Positions 17,368-25,008 of a DNA stretch of 49,912 bases are shown one piece after another. The notes under the pieces were generated by a model. It had not been told where the DNA came from and did not search any database. It saw nothing but the letters and a program-made list of their open reading frames with translations. Numbering within the stretch: position 1 is the first letter of the stretch; each line of letters begins with the position of its first letter. The translations under genes and the position numbers were made by a program. The DNA comes from Actinomycetes bacterium. Its GTDB lineage: Bacteria; Actinomycetota; Actinomycetes; S36-B12. The stretch is from the NCBI GenBank assembly GCA_030425745.1, contig JAUHZW010000001.1, positions 1 to 49,912 on the forward strand. The letters are read 5' to 3'.

Positions 17368-18522
17368 ATGCGCTACCGGATCCCCAAGGTCGGCTGGCTG
17401 GAGCTGCTGCAGGATCTCGTGATCGTCGTCCTGGCGATGTCCCTCTTCTCCGGCCTGCAGTTCAGCTGGGAGTCGACCTGGGTCATCTGGTACCTCGTGG
17501 CCATCGTCTACGTGTTCGGAGCGTGGGCGGCCTGGGTCCTCGCCAGCAACCGATTCCCCGACGACGGCATCGTCGTCCAACTCCTGACGATGGTCTGGAT
17601 CGTCGGTGCCATGGTCGCGGCCACGGGCACCCTGTGGCACGGCTGGAGCACGGAGGAGACCCTCAACGGCGGCATGGCGCTGGCCTTCCTCGCCCTCGCG
17701 CTCCGTTACGCGTACGCGGGGATGCAGTCGGCCGACTCCCGACGCGCCACCACCCTGGGCGCCGCCCTCAGCCTGCTCGCGTCGGGGATCCTGGCCGCCG
17801 GAACCTTCACCCTGCCGTACGTCGCCATGGCGGTCGGGCCGGCCATCGGGCTGGTGGGCATCCTGGTGGTGTTCCCCCGACTGCTCCCCCCTGATGCCAC
17901 CATCAGCGCCCACCATCTGCGCGAGCGTCTCGGCCAGTTCGTCCTCATCCTGCTGGGCGACACCTTCCTTGAGATCGTCATCGGCAAGGAGCGCGGCGGC
18001 ACCTTCTCGTTCGCGGGCATCGCGCTCGCCGCCGCGGCGGTGTTCCTGCTCTGGCGCGCATACTTCATCCACGTGCTGCCCACCGGCCCGCCGGCACGGG
18101 TGCGACGGATGCAGGGGTGGCTGCTGCTGCACCTGCCCCTGATCATCGGTGTGGGACTGACGTCCGTGACGCTCGCCGCGAACGCCGTCCCGCTGCCTGC
18201 GGCTGTCGTCGAGGAACTCGAGGCCTACACCGAAGACGTCGGCTTCCTGACCTCTCTCGGCATCGCCTACCTCGGCCTTGCCGCGGTGACCGCGGCGTCG
18301 GCGGGATGGCGCAACCGCTCCACGGTGGTGCATGCAGGACTCGGCATCGTCTTCCTCGTCCTGCACTTCCTCCCGCTGGACGATGACTTCTCCGTCAGCG
18401 AGGCGGCGATCGCCGCACTCGCGCTCATGATCGTCGCGGAGGTGTCCCTGAGCCGCTCGCGCCCGACGACGGACACCACCATGAGCGACGAGGGGGCCGA
18501 CTCCGGCAGGATGGCCCCATGA
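17368..18522 (+). CDS. LtrA-like multi-pass membrane protein
   Basis: The 384-residue protein begins WLELLQDLVIVVLAMSLFSG and has about ten membrane segments. The segment HLRERLGQFVLILLGDTFLEIV resembles the ERFGLFxIIVLGE core of the low-temperature-requirement A family, with Asp in place of the usual Glu. The family is widespread in actinobacteria and has no established activity. It starts 7 bp after the YbjN-like gene and its end overlaps the start of gpmA by 4 bp. In the M. tuberculosis counterpart of this locus a different membrane protein (Rv0488, LysE type) occupies this slot. Confidence 0.72.
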   Translation: MRYRIPKVGWLELLQDLVIVVLAMSLFSGLQFSWESTWVIWYLVAIVYVFGAWAAWVLASNRFPDDGIVVQLLTMVWIVGAMVAATGTLWHGWSTEETLNGGMALAFLALALRYAYAGMQSADSRRATTLGAALSLLASGILAAGTFTLPYVAMAVGPAIGLVGILVVFPRLLPPDATISAHHLRERLGQFVLILLGDTFLEIVIGKERGGTFSFAGIALAAAAVFLLWRAYFIHVLPTGPPARVRRMQGWLLLHLPLIIGVGLTSVTLAANAVPLPAAVVEELEAYTEDVGFLTSLGIAYLGLAAVTAASAGWRNRSTVVHAGLGIVFLVLHFLPLDDDFSVSEAAIAALALMIVAEVSLSRSRPTTDTTMSDEGADSGRMAP

Positions 18523-19280
18523 GCGATGCGCCCTACACCCTGATCCTGCTCCGCCACGGCGAGAGCGAGTGGAACGCCAAGAACCTCTTCACCGGGTGGG
18601 TCGACGTCGACCTCAATGAGAAGGGGCGCGGCGAGGCGCAGCGCGGGGGCGAACTGCTGGCCGAGGCCGGCCTGCTCCCGGACGTCGTCCACACCTCGCT
18701 GCTCAAGCGGGCGATCAAGACCTCGCAGATCGCCCTCGAGGCCGCCGATCGCATGTGGATCCCGGTGCGCCGCAACTGGCGGCTGAATGAGCGGCACTAC
18801 GGCGCGCTGCAGGGCAAGAACAAGAAGGAGACCCTCGACGAGTTCGGCGAGGACCAGTTCATGCTGTGGCGTCGCTCATACGACACCCCGCCCCCGCCGA
18901 TCGATCCTGAGGACCCGTGGGCGCAGACGCATGACGCCCGATACGCCGCGCTGCCGCCCGAGGCGCGGCCGGCGACGGAGTGCCTCGCGGACGTCGTGAA
19001 GCGACTCATCCCCTATTGGGAGGACGTCATCGTCGGCGAGGACCTCCGCGCCGGCAAGACCGTTCTCGTTGCGGCGCACGGCAATTCGCTGCGCGCTCTG
19101 GTGAAGCATCTCGACGGCATCTCCGACGAGGACATCGCTGGGCTGAACATCCCGACGGGCATCCCCCTCGTCTACCGACTGGATGAGAACCTCAAGCCGA
19201 TCGTCCCGGGCGGGGAGTACCTCGATCCCGATGCCGCCGCCGAGGCTGCCGCGGCCGTCGCTGCGCAGGGCAAGAAGTAG
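18519..19280 (+). CDS. gpmA: 2,3-bisphosphoglycerate-dependent phosphoglycerate mutase
   Basis: The 253-residue protein carries LILLRHGESEWNAKNLFTGW with the phospho-acceptor His13, RNWRLNERHYGALQGKNK and VLVAAHGNSLRALVKHLDG with the second catalytic His. It interconverts 3- and 2-phosphoglycerate in glycolysis. The Ala/Glu-rich tail is dispensable in appearance. It overlaps the LtrA-like gene by 4 bp. In mycobacteria gpm1 lies between this mshA block and senX3-regX3; here the two blocks are also close but arranged differently. Confidence 0.96.
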   Translation: MSDAPYTLILLRHGESEWNAKNLFTGWVDVDLNEKGRGEAQRGGELLAEAGLLPDVVHTSLLKRAIKTSQIALEAADRMWIPVRRNWRLNERHYGALQGKNKKETLDEFGEDQFMLWRRSYDTPPPPIDPEDPWAQTHDARYAALPPEARPATECLADVVKRLIPYWEDVIVGEDLRAGKTVLVAAHGNSLRALVKHLDGISDEDIAGLNIPTGIPLVYRLDENLKPIVPGGEYLDPDAAAEAAAAVAAQGKK

Positions 19281-19282
19281 CC

Positions 19283-20011
19283 ATGGGCAGCGCCCGCACA
19301 CATCGCCTGGACCTGGCCGACGCGACGCTGCGGGAGTGGGACGCCACCGTCCTGCACAGCGATCCCGACGAGGGAATCGTGCTCGACCGCTCGGCCTTCT
19401 ATCCCGGTGGCGGTGGCCAGCCGCCGGATCATGGCGTGCTGCTGTGGGGTGGTGTGCAGACCCGGATCGTCGACGTCCGTCGTGGCGATGACCTCTACTT
19501 GGTGCCTCTGGACGGCGACCCGCTTCCGCCGGTGGGCACGAGTGTCACCGGTGCCATCGAGGATGACCGCCGCACCGCGCTGATGCGCACGCATTCGGGG
19601 CTGCACCTGCTCTCGGGCGTCGTCTTCCGTGATTTCGGAGCGCTCGTGACGGGATCGAACATGGACCCGCTCACCGGCCGGTTGGACTTCAACCTTGAGC
19701 AGGTGCCCGAGGGCTTCAAGGAATCCGTTGAGGCGGCCTGCAACGTCGAAGTCGAGACCGACCGCGCGATCGAGGCCTATGAGCTCGACCGCGAGGAGGC
19801 CTTCGCGATCCCGGACATCATCCGCACGGCGACGAACCTGCTGCCGGCCGACATCGAGATCGTGCGCATCGTCGACATCAAGGGCCTGGACGTGCAGGCC
19901 GACGGCGGCACGCATGTGGCCTCGACCCGGCAGATCGGTCGGATGAAGGTCGTCAAGGTCGAGAACAAGGGCAAGGGGTTCCGGCGCATCCGCGTCGCCC
20001 TGGAGGACTAG
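19283..20011 (+). CDS. AlaX-type alanyl-tRNA editing protein (Cys-to-Asp variant)
   Basis: The 242-residue protein matches free-standing AlaRS editing domains: FYPGGGGQPPDHG in the N-terminal barrel, then LMRTHSGLHLLSGVV with the zinc-ligand HxxxH (HSGLH). The second metal motif reads LDVQADGGTHVAST, whereas the common form is CGGTH; the Cys ligand is replaced by Asp. AlaX proteins hydrolyse mischarged Ser- or Gly-tRNA-Ala. The Asp may serve as a ligand or mark a subgroup; I cannot tell which. It starts two bases after gpmA and its stop overlaps the stop of the convergent macrodomain gene in a shared CTAG. Confidence 0.85.
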   Translation: MGSARTHRLDLADATLREWDATVLHSDPDEGIVLDRSAFYPGGGGQPPDHGVLLWGGVQTRIVDVRRGDDLYLVPLDGDPLPPVGTSVTGAIEDDRRTALMRTHSGLHLLSGVVFRDFGALVTGSNMDPLTGRLDFNLEQVPEGFKESVEAACNVEVETDRAIEAYELDREEAFAIPDIIRTATNLLPADIEIVRIVDIKGLDVQADGGTHVASTRQIGRMKVVKVENKGKGFRRIRVALED

Positions 20012-20541
20012 CCGTTCTCGACGGCAGCAGCGAAGGCGCGCTGCGCGTCGTCGTTGAACACCACGAATCTCACACGCTCCACGTGAGTCGACGGATGGAG
20101 TTCGCACCAGCGGCGGACTGCATCCACGGCGATCGGGGCAGCATCTGCCGCCGCCCATCCGTAGACACCACAGGAGATCGCCGGGAAGGCCACCGTGCGG
20201 GCACCCGCGTCAGCCGCCGCACCGAGGCTTGCGGTGTGGCACTGCGCCAACAGGTCTACGCCGCCATCCGGATGTTCCCAGTGCTTCGGGCCGACCGTGT
20301 GGATGACCATCCCGGCCGGCAGGCGCCCCGCCGTCGTGGCGACCGCATGCCCGGTGGGCAGGCCATCGGGCAGCACGGTGGCCCGCAGTGCGCGGCACTC
20401 GTCGAGGATCGCGGGACCCCCCGCGGCATGGATCGCGCCGTCGACCCCGCCCCCGCCCAGGAGCGAGGAGTTGGCGGCGTTGACGATCGCATCGCTGTCG
20501 TCGACGGTGATGTCGCCCTGGAGGACCTCGATGAGCGCCAT
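20008..20541 (-). CDS. Macrodomain protein (O-acetyl-ADP-ribose deacetylase-like)
   Basis: From ATG 20541 the protein has 177 residues and a full macrodomain: LQGDITVDDSDAIVNAANSS, LLGGGGVDGAIHAAGGPAI, the substrate loop and VAFPAISCGVYGWAAADAA. The family removes ADP-ribose or acetyl groups from O-acetyl-ADP-ribose and from proteins. The open frame runs further upstream into the DUF2516 gene, but the residues before ATG 20541 are out-of-frame readings of that gene. Five bases separate it from the DUF2516 stop, so the pair is probably one transcript. Confidence 0.9.
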   Translation of the reverse strand: MALIEVLQGDITVDDSDAIVNAANSSLLGGGGVDGAIHAAGGPAILDECRALRATVLPDGLPTGHAVATTAGRLPAGMVIHTVGPKHWEHPDGGVDLLAQCHTASLGAAADAGARTVAFPAISCGVYGWAAADAAPIAVDAVRRWCELHPSTHVERVRFVVFNDDAQRAFAAAVENG

Positions 20542-20546
20542 GGCGA

Positions 20547-20831
20547 CTAGCGGCCGCCGGTGATCCCGACGATCTTGGGCCGGATGTCGAACAGATAGAT
20601 CAGGGCGACGACGATGCCGGCCAGGCCGATGAGACCGAGGGTCGAGCCCATGAGCAGGCCGGTGCCGGCCGCGAGTCCGGTCAGGATCAGCCACAGGACC
20701 TTGCTCTGGCGACCCACCGCGGGGAAGGCCTGCGATGGCCGTCGGATGCAGTCGATGAAGGCGAATGCCTTCACGGCGAGCATGACAGCCCAGAGGACGA
20801 GGATCAGCAGGCCCTGCACGGTGTCGAACAC
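20547..20831 (-). CDS. DUF2516 small membrane protein
   Basis: From GTG 20831 the protein has 94 residues with three membrane segments: VQGLLILVLWAVMLAVKAFA, SKVLWLILTGLAAGTGLLMG and LIGLAGIVVALIYLFDIRP. This matches the DUF2516 family in length and layout. TACCGT ends six bases before the GTG, consistent with leaderless transcription; the longer open frame from 20936 starts inside a tandem repeat and is rejected. The order XRE regulator, Lys/Ala-rich protein, DUF2516 corresponds to Rv0474-hbhA-Rv0476 in M. tuberculosis as I recall it. The function is unknown. Confidence 0.82.
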   Translation of the reverse strand: MFDTVQGLLILVLWAVMLAVKAFAFIDCIRRPSQAFPAVGRQSKVLWLILTGLAAGTGLLMGSTLGLIGLAGIVVALIYLFDIRPKIVGITGGR

Positions 20832-20911
20832 CCCGCCACGGTAACCCACGCAGACCGAGGGCCGCGAGCGGAGGATCACTCCGATCGCGGCCCCGGAATC
20901 CTGCGGGCTGT

Positions 20912-20959
20912 GACCACTCGAACGGCTAGTGACCACTCGAACGGCCAGTGACCACTCGC
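20912..20959. repeat. Tandem repeat array A, 19-bp period, about 2.5 copies
   Basis: Two copies of GACCACTCGAACGGCTAGT (20912-20930; 20931-20949 with one change) and ten bases of a third fill the gap before the DUF2516 gene. The first ten bases of the rotated unit, CGAACGGCTA, are identical to the unit of array B at 33985, and the period is the same. The surrounding 20832-21001 holds no gene. Confidence 0.8.
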
Positions 20960-21001
20960 GGGGGGGGTGTTGAGAGGTCGGGCCCCCGCGCTTCTCACGG
21001 G

Positions 21002-21541
21002 TCAGACGCCGACGGCCTCGCGCAGCAGCGTCACGGCGTGGGTCACGTTGCCCTTGACGCTCGACGCGGTGTGCGACGCCCGCTCACGGGCCTCGCCGGC
21101 CAGCGCCGACACGTCCGGCAGTTCGACCTTGGGCACGTCCAGCTTGGGCAGCTCGAACTTCGGCACGTCGACCTTGGGCAGCTCGAACTTCGGCACATCC
21201 AGCTTCGCGAAGTCCACCTTGCGCAGGTCCAGCTTGCTCAGATCGACCTTGCTGAAGTCCACCTTGCGGGGATCGATCCGGCTGAAGTCCGGGGTCGGCA
21301 CATCGAAGCCGGCCACGTGCACGGTCGAGGCCTTGGCGGCAGTCGCGGCCTTCTTGGCCGACGAGGAGGCCTTCTTGGTCGAGGCCTTCGCCGTCGTGGT
21401 CGCCTTGGCAGTGGCGTCCTTCGCGGTCTCCGTGGCCTTGGTCGCGGCCTTCTTCGTGGTCGTCGAGGCCTTGGTCGCGGCCTTCTTGGTCGTCTTCTTC
21501 ACGCGCGCGGTGGCGTGGGCCGACGTGTTCTCAGCGGTCAT
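21002..21541 (-). CDS. Lys/Ala/Thr-rich protein with pentad repeats, HbhA-like position
   Basis: The 179-residue protein has three parts. Residues 14-72 form a Lys/Ala/Thr/Ser tail like histone H1 or the HbhA C-terminus (repeats of KKAATKA). Residues 93-142 are about ten perfect pentads of form K-[VLF]-[DE]-[FLV]-x, such as KVDFS, KLDLR, KFELP. Residues 143-179 form an amphipathic helix. The pentad pattern resembles pentapeptide-repeat proteins. ATG 21541 has GAGGA eight bases upstream and overlaps the end of the XRE gene. Gene position equals hbhA in mycobacteria, but the basic segment is N-terminal rather than C-terminal. The function is unknown; DNA or surface-polymer binding is plausible. 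Confidence 0.8.
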   Translation of the reverse strand: MTAENTSAHATARVKKTTKKAATKASTTTKKAATKATETAKDATAKATTTAKASTKKASSSAKKAATAAKASTVHVAGFDVPTPDFSRIDPRKVDFSKVDLSKLDLRKVDFAKLDVPKFELPKVDVPKFELPKLDVPKVELPDVSALAGEARERASHTASSVKGNVTHAVTLLREAVGV

Positions 21542-21950
21542 GATGATCGTCCTCACTTGTGGTGTTGGTGGTGCTCTCTGGCTGGGTGTCGCCAGGGGCT
21601 TCGGTGCCTGTCCGGGCGGCGTTCTCGGACTGGAACGCTGCGTAGATCTGCAGCAGGGTGGCCCGCTGCCGCTCGGTCAGGGTGGCGTCGGCCGCGATGG
21701 CCGTCGTGACGGTGGCATCTCCCGCACGATCGTCGAGAATGCCGGCCTGGACGTAGAGGGTCTCGGCCGAGATGCGCAGACCCTGCGCGATCCGACCGAG
21801 GATCTCCGCGCTGGGATTGCGCAGCCCCCGCTCGACCTGGCTCAGGTAGGGGTTGGAGACCCCGGCAGCCTGGGCCAGCTGACGCAGGGACATCTGCGCC
21901 TGATCCCGCTGCTCGCGGATGAATCCGCCGAGGTCTCCGATGCCTGCCAT
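21531..21950 (-). CDS. XRE-family transcriptional regulator
   Basis: From ATG 21950 the protein has 139 residues. The N-terminal helix-turn-helix spans FIREQRDQAQMSLRQLAQAA and NPYLSQVERGLRNPSAEIL; a short helical region (LTERQRATLLQIYAAFQ) and an acidic, Thr-rich tail follow. ATG 21950 is preferred over 21968 because a TAATAC box sits seven bases upstream with a TTGCAA -35-like element behind it. It overlaps the start of the Lys/Ala-rich gene by 11 bp, so the two are coupled, as Rv0474 and hbhA are in mycobacteria. It probably represses its own operon. Confidence 0.88.
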   Translation of the reverse strand: MAGIGDLGGFIREQRDQAQMSLRQLAQAAGVSNPYLSQVERGLRNPSAEILGRIAQGLRISAETLYVQAGILDDRAGDATVTTAIAADATLTERQRATLLQIYAAFQSENAARTGTEAPGDTQPESTTNTTSEDDHHDR

Positions 21951-21985
21951 GTCACCAGTATTACCCATGTGCTTGCATTTGCAAA
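21951..21985 (-). promoter_or_regulatory. Promoter and palindromic operator of the XRE operon
   Basis: On the minus strand TTGCAA (21984..21979) and TAATAC (21963..21958) form a promoter with a 15-16 bp spacer, and the ATG follows after seven bases. The palindrome TTGCA-2-TGCAA (21973-21984) covers the -35 element, the place expected for an autorepressor site. Confidence 0.55.
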
Positions 21986-22040
21986 CACGAGCGCTAGCAG
22001 ATGTGAGCAGTCACACCCTTTGAACGAGACGCCGGAGTCC

Positions 22041-23006
22041 TCACGGGTGCAGCGGAGAGGTCACCGTGCCCACCGGATGACCGCCGCCCAGCACCGGGAT
22101 CTCGGCCAGGGCGGCCACGGCCTCCGAGTCTGCTCCCGGGACGTCGAGCAGCTGCAGGATCTGTGCCAACGCCACCTGCCGACCGCGCGCAGCCCCGTCG
22201 TCCACCTTGATCGCGATCGCGGTGCCGTCGTCCAGCGCCGCCGCGTAGACGCCCTCGGCACCGTCCTTCGCGACCATGCCCGGGACCGCCCGCATGAAGG
22301 CCGTCACGTCGCGATGACGTCCGCCGACCATCTCGGGGTGCGCGCGCATGGCATCGACGACCCGGTGGCGCGGCGAACCTGCCTCGGCCTGCACCGCCCG
22401 GCCGAAGGACCGGGCCAGACCGCTGAGCGTCATCACGTGCACGGGCGCACCGCACCCATCGACGCCCACCTCGGGGATCTCGTCATCCGTCATGCGGCGC
22501 ACCTCATCGAGGATGGCCTGCTGCAGCGGATGCTGCGGATCGAGATACGTGGCGGTGTCCCAGCCGCGCTGCACGCAGGTGGCGAGCATCGCGGCGTGCT
22601 TGCCCGAGCAGTTCATGCCGAGGGACGACGCCCGTCGGCCCGACTGGATCCACGCGTCCCTCGCCCGCGGCTCGAGCGGATAGTCGTCCGGTGTCTGCAG
22701 GGCCTCCACGGTGAGCCCCGCACCGGCGAGGATGCTCCGCGCGCCGGCCAGATGCATCGACTCCCCGCTGTGTGACGACGCCGCGAGAGCGAGCAGCTCC
22801 TCGGGCAGGTCGAGGCCGGAGCGCACCATCGCGGCGGCCTGCATGGGCTTGGCCGACGAGCGCGCCATCATCAGGTGGTCGGGATCCCCCCAGGCCATCC
22901 GGACCTCACCCGACGGGTCGAGGACCACCGCATGCCCACGATGCTCGCCCTCGACGAAGCCGCTGCGGCCGTATGTGGCAAGGACAGCCGGATCGGGTCG
23001 GGGCAC
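22041..23006 (-). CDS. L-asparaginase II (Rhizobium-type, asparaginase_II family)
   Basis: The 321-residue protein contains ARSSAKPMQAAAM with Ser50, Ser51 and Lys53, HSGESMHLAGARSIL, GMNCSGKHAAMLATC and the EVGVDGCGAPVH block, all hallmarks of the ReAII-type asparaginases, which use Ser/Lys pairs and a bound metal, unlike the classical bacterial enzyme. It hydrolyses asparagine to aspartate and ammonia. There is no signal peptide, so it is cytoplasmic. It starts with GTG and is divergent from dtd with 43 bp between them. Confidence 0.92.
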   Translation of the reverse strand: MPRPDPAVLATYGRSGFVEGEHRGHAVVLDPSGEVRMAWGDPDHLMMARSSAKPMQAAAMVRSGLDLPEELLALAASSHSGESMHLAGARSILAGAGLTVEALQTPDDYPLEPRARDAWIQSGRRASSLGMNCSGKHAAMLATCVQRGWDTATYLDPQHPLQQAILDEVRRMTDDEIPEVGVDGCGAPVHVMTLSGLARSFGRAVQAEAGSPRHRVVDAMRAHPEMVGGRHRDVTAFMRAVPGMVAKDGAEGVYAAALDDGTAIAIKVDDGAARGRQVALAQILQLLDVPGADSEAVAALAEIPVLGGGHPVGTVTSPLHP

Positions 23007-23049
23007 CGGGGAATGATGGCACGCCGCGACCCATGGCAGGGTGGCCTTC

Positions 23050-23514
23050 GTGAGAGCCGTCGTTCAACGGGCCAGAGACGCCAGCGTGACCGTCGAGGGA
23101 GACATCGTCGGGTCGTTCCATGGATTCGGGATCGTCGCCCTGGTCGGTGTGACCCACGATGACGACGCCGCACTCGCGGCCAAGCTCGCCGACAAGATGT
23201 ATGACCTGCGCATCTTCGGGCCCGAGCACGCGCCGGAGGATCAGCGGGACGGTCTCGCACGCGAGGTGTCGGCCTCCGACCTCAGCCTGCCCGTGCTCGT
23301 CATCAGCCAGTTCACGCTCTACGGCGACACCCGCAAGGGTCGACGCCCCACCTGGGATGCAGCAGCCCCGGGCCCCGTTGCCGAACCGCTCGTGGACGCC
23401 GTGGTTGCCAGACTCCGCGAGCGCGGCGCCCAGGTGAGCACCGGGGTCTTCGGTGCCGACATGAAAGTCGGGCTGGTCAACGACGGACCGATCACGATCC
23501 TGCTCGAGGTCTGA
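23050..23514 (+). CDS. dtd: D-aminoacyl-tRNA deacylase
   Basis: The protein has 154 residues from GTG 23050, giving the family N-terminus MRAVVQRARDASVTV. It shows the active-site motif SQFTLYGDTRKGRRP and the cross-subunit NDGPITI (Gly-cisPro dipeptide is usual; here GP is present). It removes D-amino acids, and glycine from tRNA-Ala, so it complements the AlaX editing gene nearby. The open frame starts nine bases earlier, but a CAGGGT box seven bases before GTG 23050 and homology favour the later start. Only 18 bp separate it from the convergent ygfZ gene. Confidence 0.95.
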   Translation: MRAVVQRARDASVTVEGDIVGSFHGFGIVALVGVTHDDDAALAAKLADKMYDLRIFGPEHAPEDQRDGLAREVSASDLSLPVLVISQFTLYGDTRKGRRPTWDAAAPGPVAEPLVDAVVARLRERGAQVSTGVFGADMKVGLVNDGPITILLEV

Positions 23515-23532
23515 GCCCCGGGACTGGCGCCG

Positions 23533-24564
23533 TCAGCCCGCCACGACCGGCACGCAGGATGCAGCCACCTCGCCGGCGCTCGTGGTCACGGTCATCACGG
23601 CGTCGTCGGACGTCGACCGCTTGACCACCGCCGTCGCGATCGGCCCCTCCTCGTAGTGCCAGGCAGGCGTCGCGACCCAACCCACGGTCTTGCCTTGCAC
23701 CACAACCGGATCACCATGGGCGGGAAGGTCCTCCTCGCTGCCATCGAGGTGCAGCAGCACCAGACGGCGAGGCGGGTGGCCCAGATTGTGCACGCGGGCG
23801 ATCGCCTCCTGGCCGCGGTAGCAGCCCTTGGACAGGTGCACGGCCGGGCCGATCCAGCCGACCTCGTGCGGCAGCGTGCGGTGGTCGGTCTCGAGCCCGA
23901 GGCGCGGAACCGCGGCCGCAGCTCGCAGAGCCTCCAGGGCCCACGTGCCCGCACGGTGCGGCCACAGCGCGAGCCGCTCCTCGAGGCCGGCACGGGGGAC
24001 GATCACCTCACGGCCGATGAGTGCGCCGGGACGTTCAGGTACGTAGCGCGCCGCATCGCCGCCGCGATCCGAGCCAGCATCCACGTAGCCGGTGCCGGCG
24101 TAGTCGTCGGGGACCAGCCAGGTGATGGCGTCCGGATCCACCTCGCGCACCGGCTCCCACACCACGGCGAACTCCTCGGAACGATCGGCCACCTCGACCC
24201 GCAGCATGAACTGCATCGATCGCAGGTACTCCACGAGTGCGCCAGCGGTGCCCGGCTGCGTGATGACCCAGGTCGTCGTGCCGTCATCCACCAGATGCAG
24301 CTCGTGCTCGACGTGCCCGTTCGGGGTGAGGATGAGCGCGAGCGAGCTCGATCCCGGCGCCAGCGCATCCAGATGCTGGGTGGTCAGGCTGTGCAGCCAG
24401 GAGAGTCGGTCCGGGCCGGTCACCGTGACGACACCGCGGTCGGAGAGGTCCACCGCGGCCTCGCCCTGCGCCAGTGCCCGCTGCTCGCGCAGAGGGTCGC
24501 CGTAGTGCCACGGAACACCGGGATCCGGGGAACCGTCAGGGGGAGGGACGGGGCTGCCGGTCAC
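23533..24564 (-). CDS. ygfZ: Folate-binding protein YgfZ (GcvT-like)
   Basis: From GTG 24564 the protein has 343 residues. It shows the N-terminal GcvT-like fold (VDLSDRGVVTVTGPDRLSWL), and the YgfZ signature KGCYRGQEAIARVHN near residue 250, whose Cys is essential in E. coli. YgfZ uses tetrahydrofolate in Fe-S cluster repair. The GTG overlaps the stop of the Fur-family gene (GTGA), so the two are coupled; metal-responsive control with Fe-S repair would make sense. A longer open frame to 24615 is rejected because it lies within the Fur coding region. Confidence 0.93.
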   Translation of the reverse strand: MTGSPVPPPDGSPDPGVPWHYGDPLREQRALAQGEAAVDLSDRGVVTVTGPDRLSWLHSLTTQHLDALAPGSSSLALILTPNGHVEHELHLVDDGTTTWVITQPGTAGALVEYLRSMQFMLRVEVADRSEEFAVVWEPVREVDPDAITWLVPDDYAGTGYVDAGSDRGGDAARYVPERPGALIGREVIVPRAGLEERLALWPHRAGTWALEALRAAAAVPRLGLETDHRTLPHEVGWIGPAVHLSKGCYRGQEAIARVHNLGHPPRRLVLLHLDGSEEDLPAHGDPVVVQGKTVGWVATPAWHYEEGPIATAVVKRSTSDDAVMTVTTSAGEVAASCVPVVAG

Positions 24565-25007
24565 AGCGGATCGTCCGCCTCCAGGATCGGATCGAGCGCC
24601 TTGCAGCCATCGCACCGGCCGTGGACGGAGACATGTGAGATGTCGGTCTGGAATCCGTACTCCGACTGCAGCGTGTGGACGAAGTCATTGGCCACCGACG
24701 CCGGGATGCTCAGGACCTTCTTGCACCGATCACAGACCAGATGGATGTGCACGTGGTCATCGACCGCGTGATAGGTCGGCGGCCCGTGTCCGATGTGCGC
24801 GTGGGTCACGAGACCGACGTCCTCGAGGACCTCGAGGGTCCGGTAGATCGTCGAGAGGTTGACCCCGCTGGCGGTGTGCTGCACCTCGACGAGGATCTCC
24901 TCCGGGGTGCCGTGACGCAGGGTCTCGACCGCCTCGAGCACCAGTTGCCGCTGCGGCGTGATCCGGAAGCCGTGCTCGCGGAGCCGAGCCTCCCAGTCCT
25001 CGATCAT
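24561..25007 (-). CDS. Fur-family metalloregulator
   Basis: The 148-residue protein has the Fur winged helix (FRITPQRQLVLEAVETLRHGT and GVNLSTIYRTLEVLEDVGLV), the metal-site stretch TYHAVDDHVHIHLVCDRC, and a second CDGC pair, so both structural zinc cysteine pairs are present. Whether it senses Fe, Zn, Ni or peroxide cannot be fixed from sequence alone. It begins one base after the nitrobindin-like gene's stop and is coupled to ygfZ. The 48 codons upstream of ATG 25007 in the same frame are shadow sequence. Confidence 0.92.
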   Translation of the reverse strand: MIEDWEARLREHGFRITPQRQLVLEAVETLRHGTPEEILVEVQHTASGVNLSTIYRTLEVLEDVGLVTHAHIGHGPPTYHAVDDHVHIHLVCDRCKKVLSIPASVANDFVHTLQSEYGFQTDISHVSVHGRCDGCKALDPILEADDPL

Positions 25008-25008
25008 G

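Noticed and set aside
21002..21541. A simple histone H1-like nucleoid protein
   Set aside because: The basic tail alone would fit, but the pentad-repeat half and the hbhA synteny show more than that.
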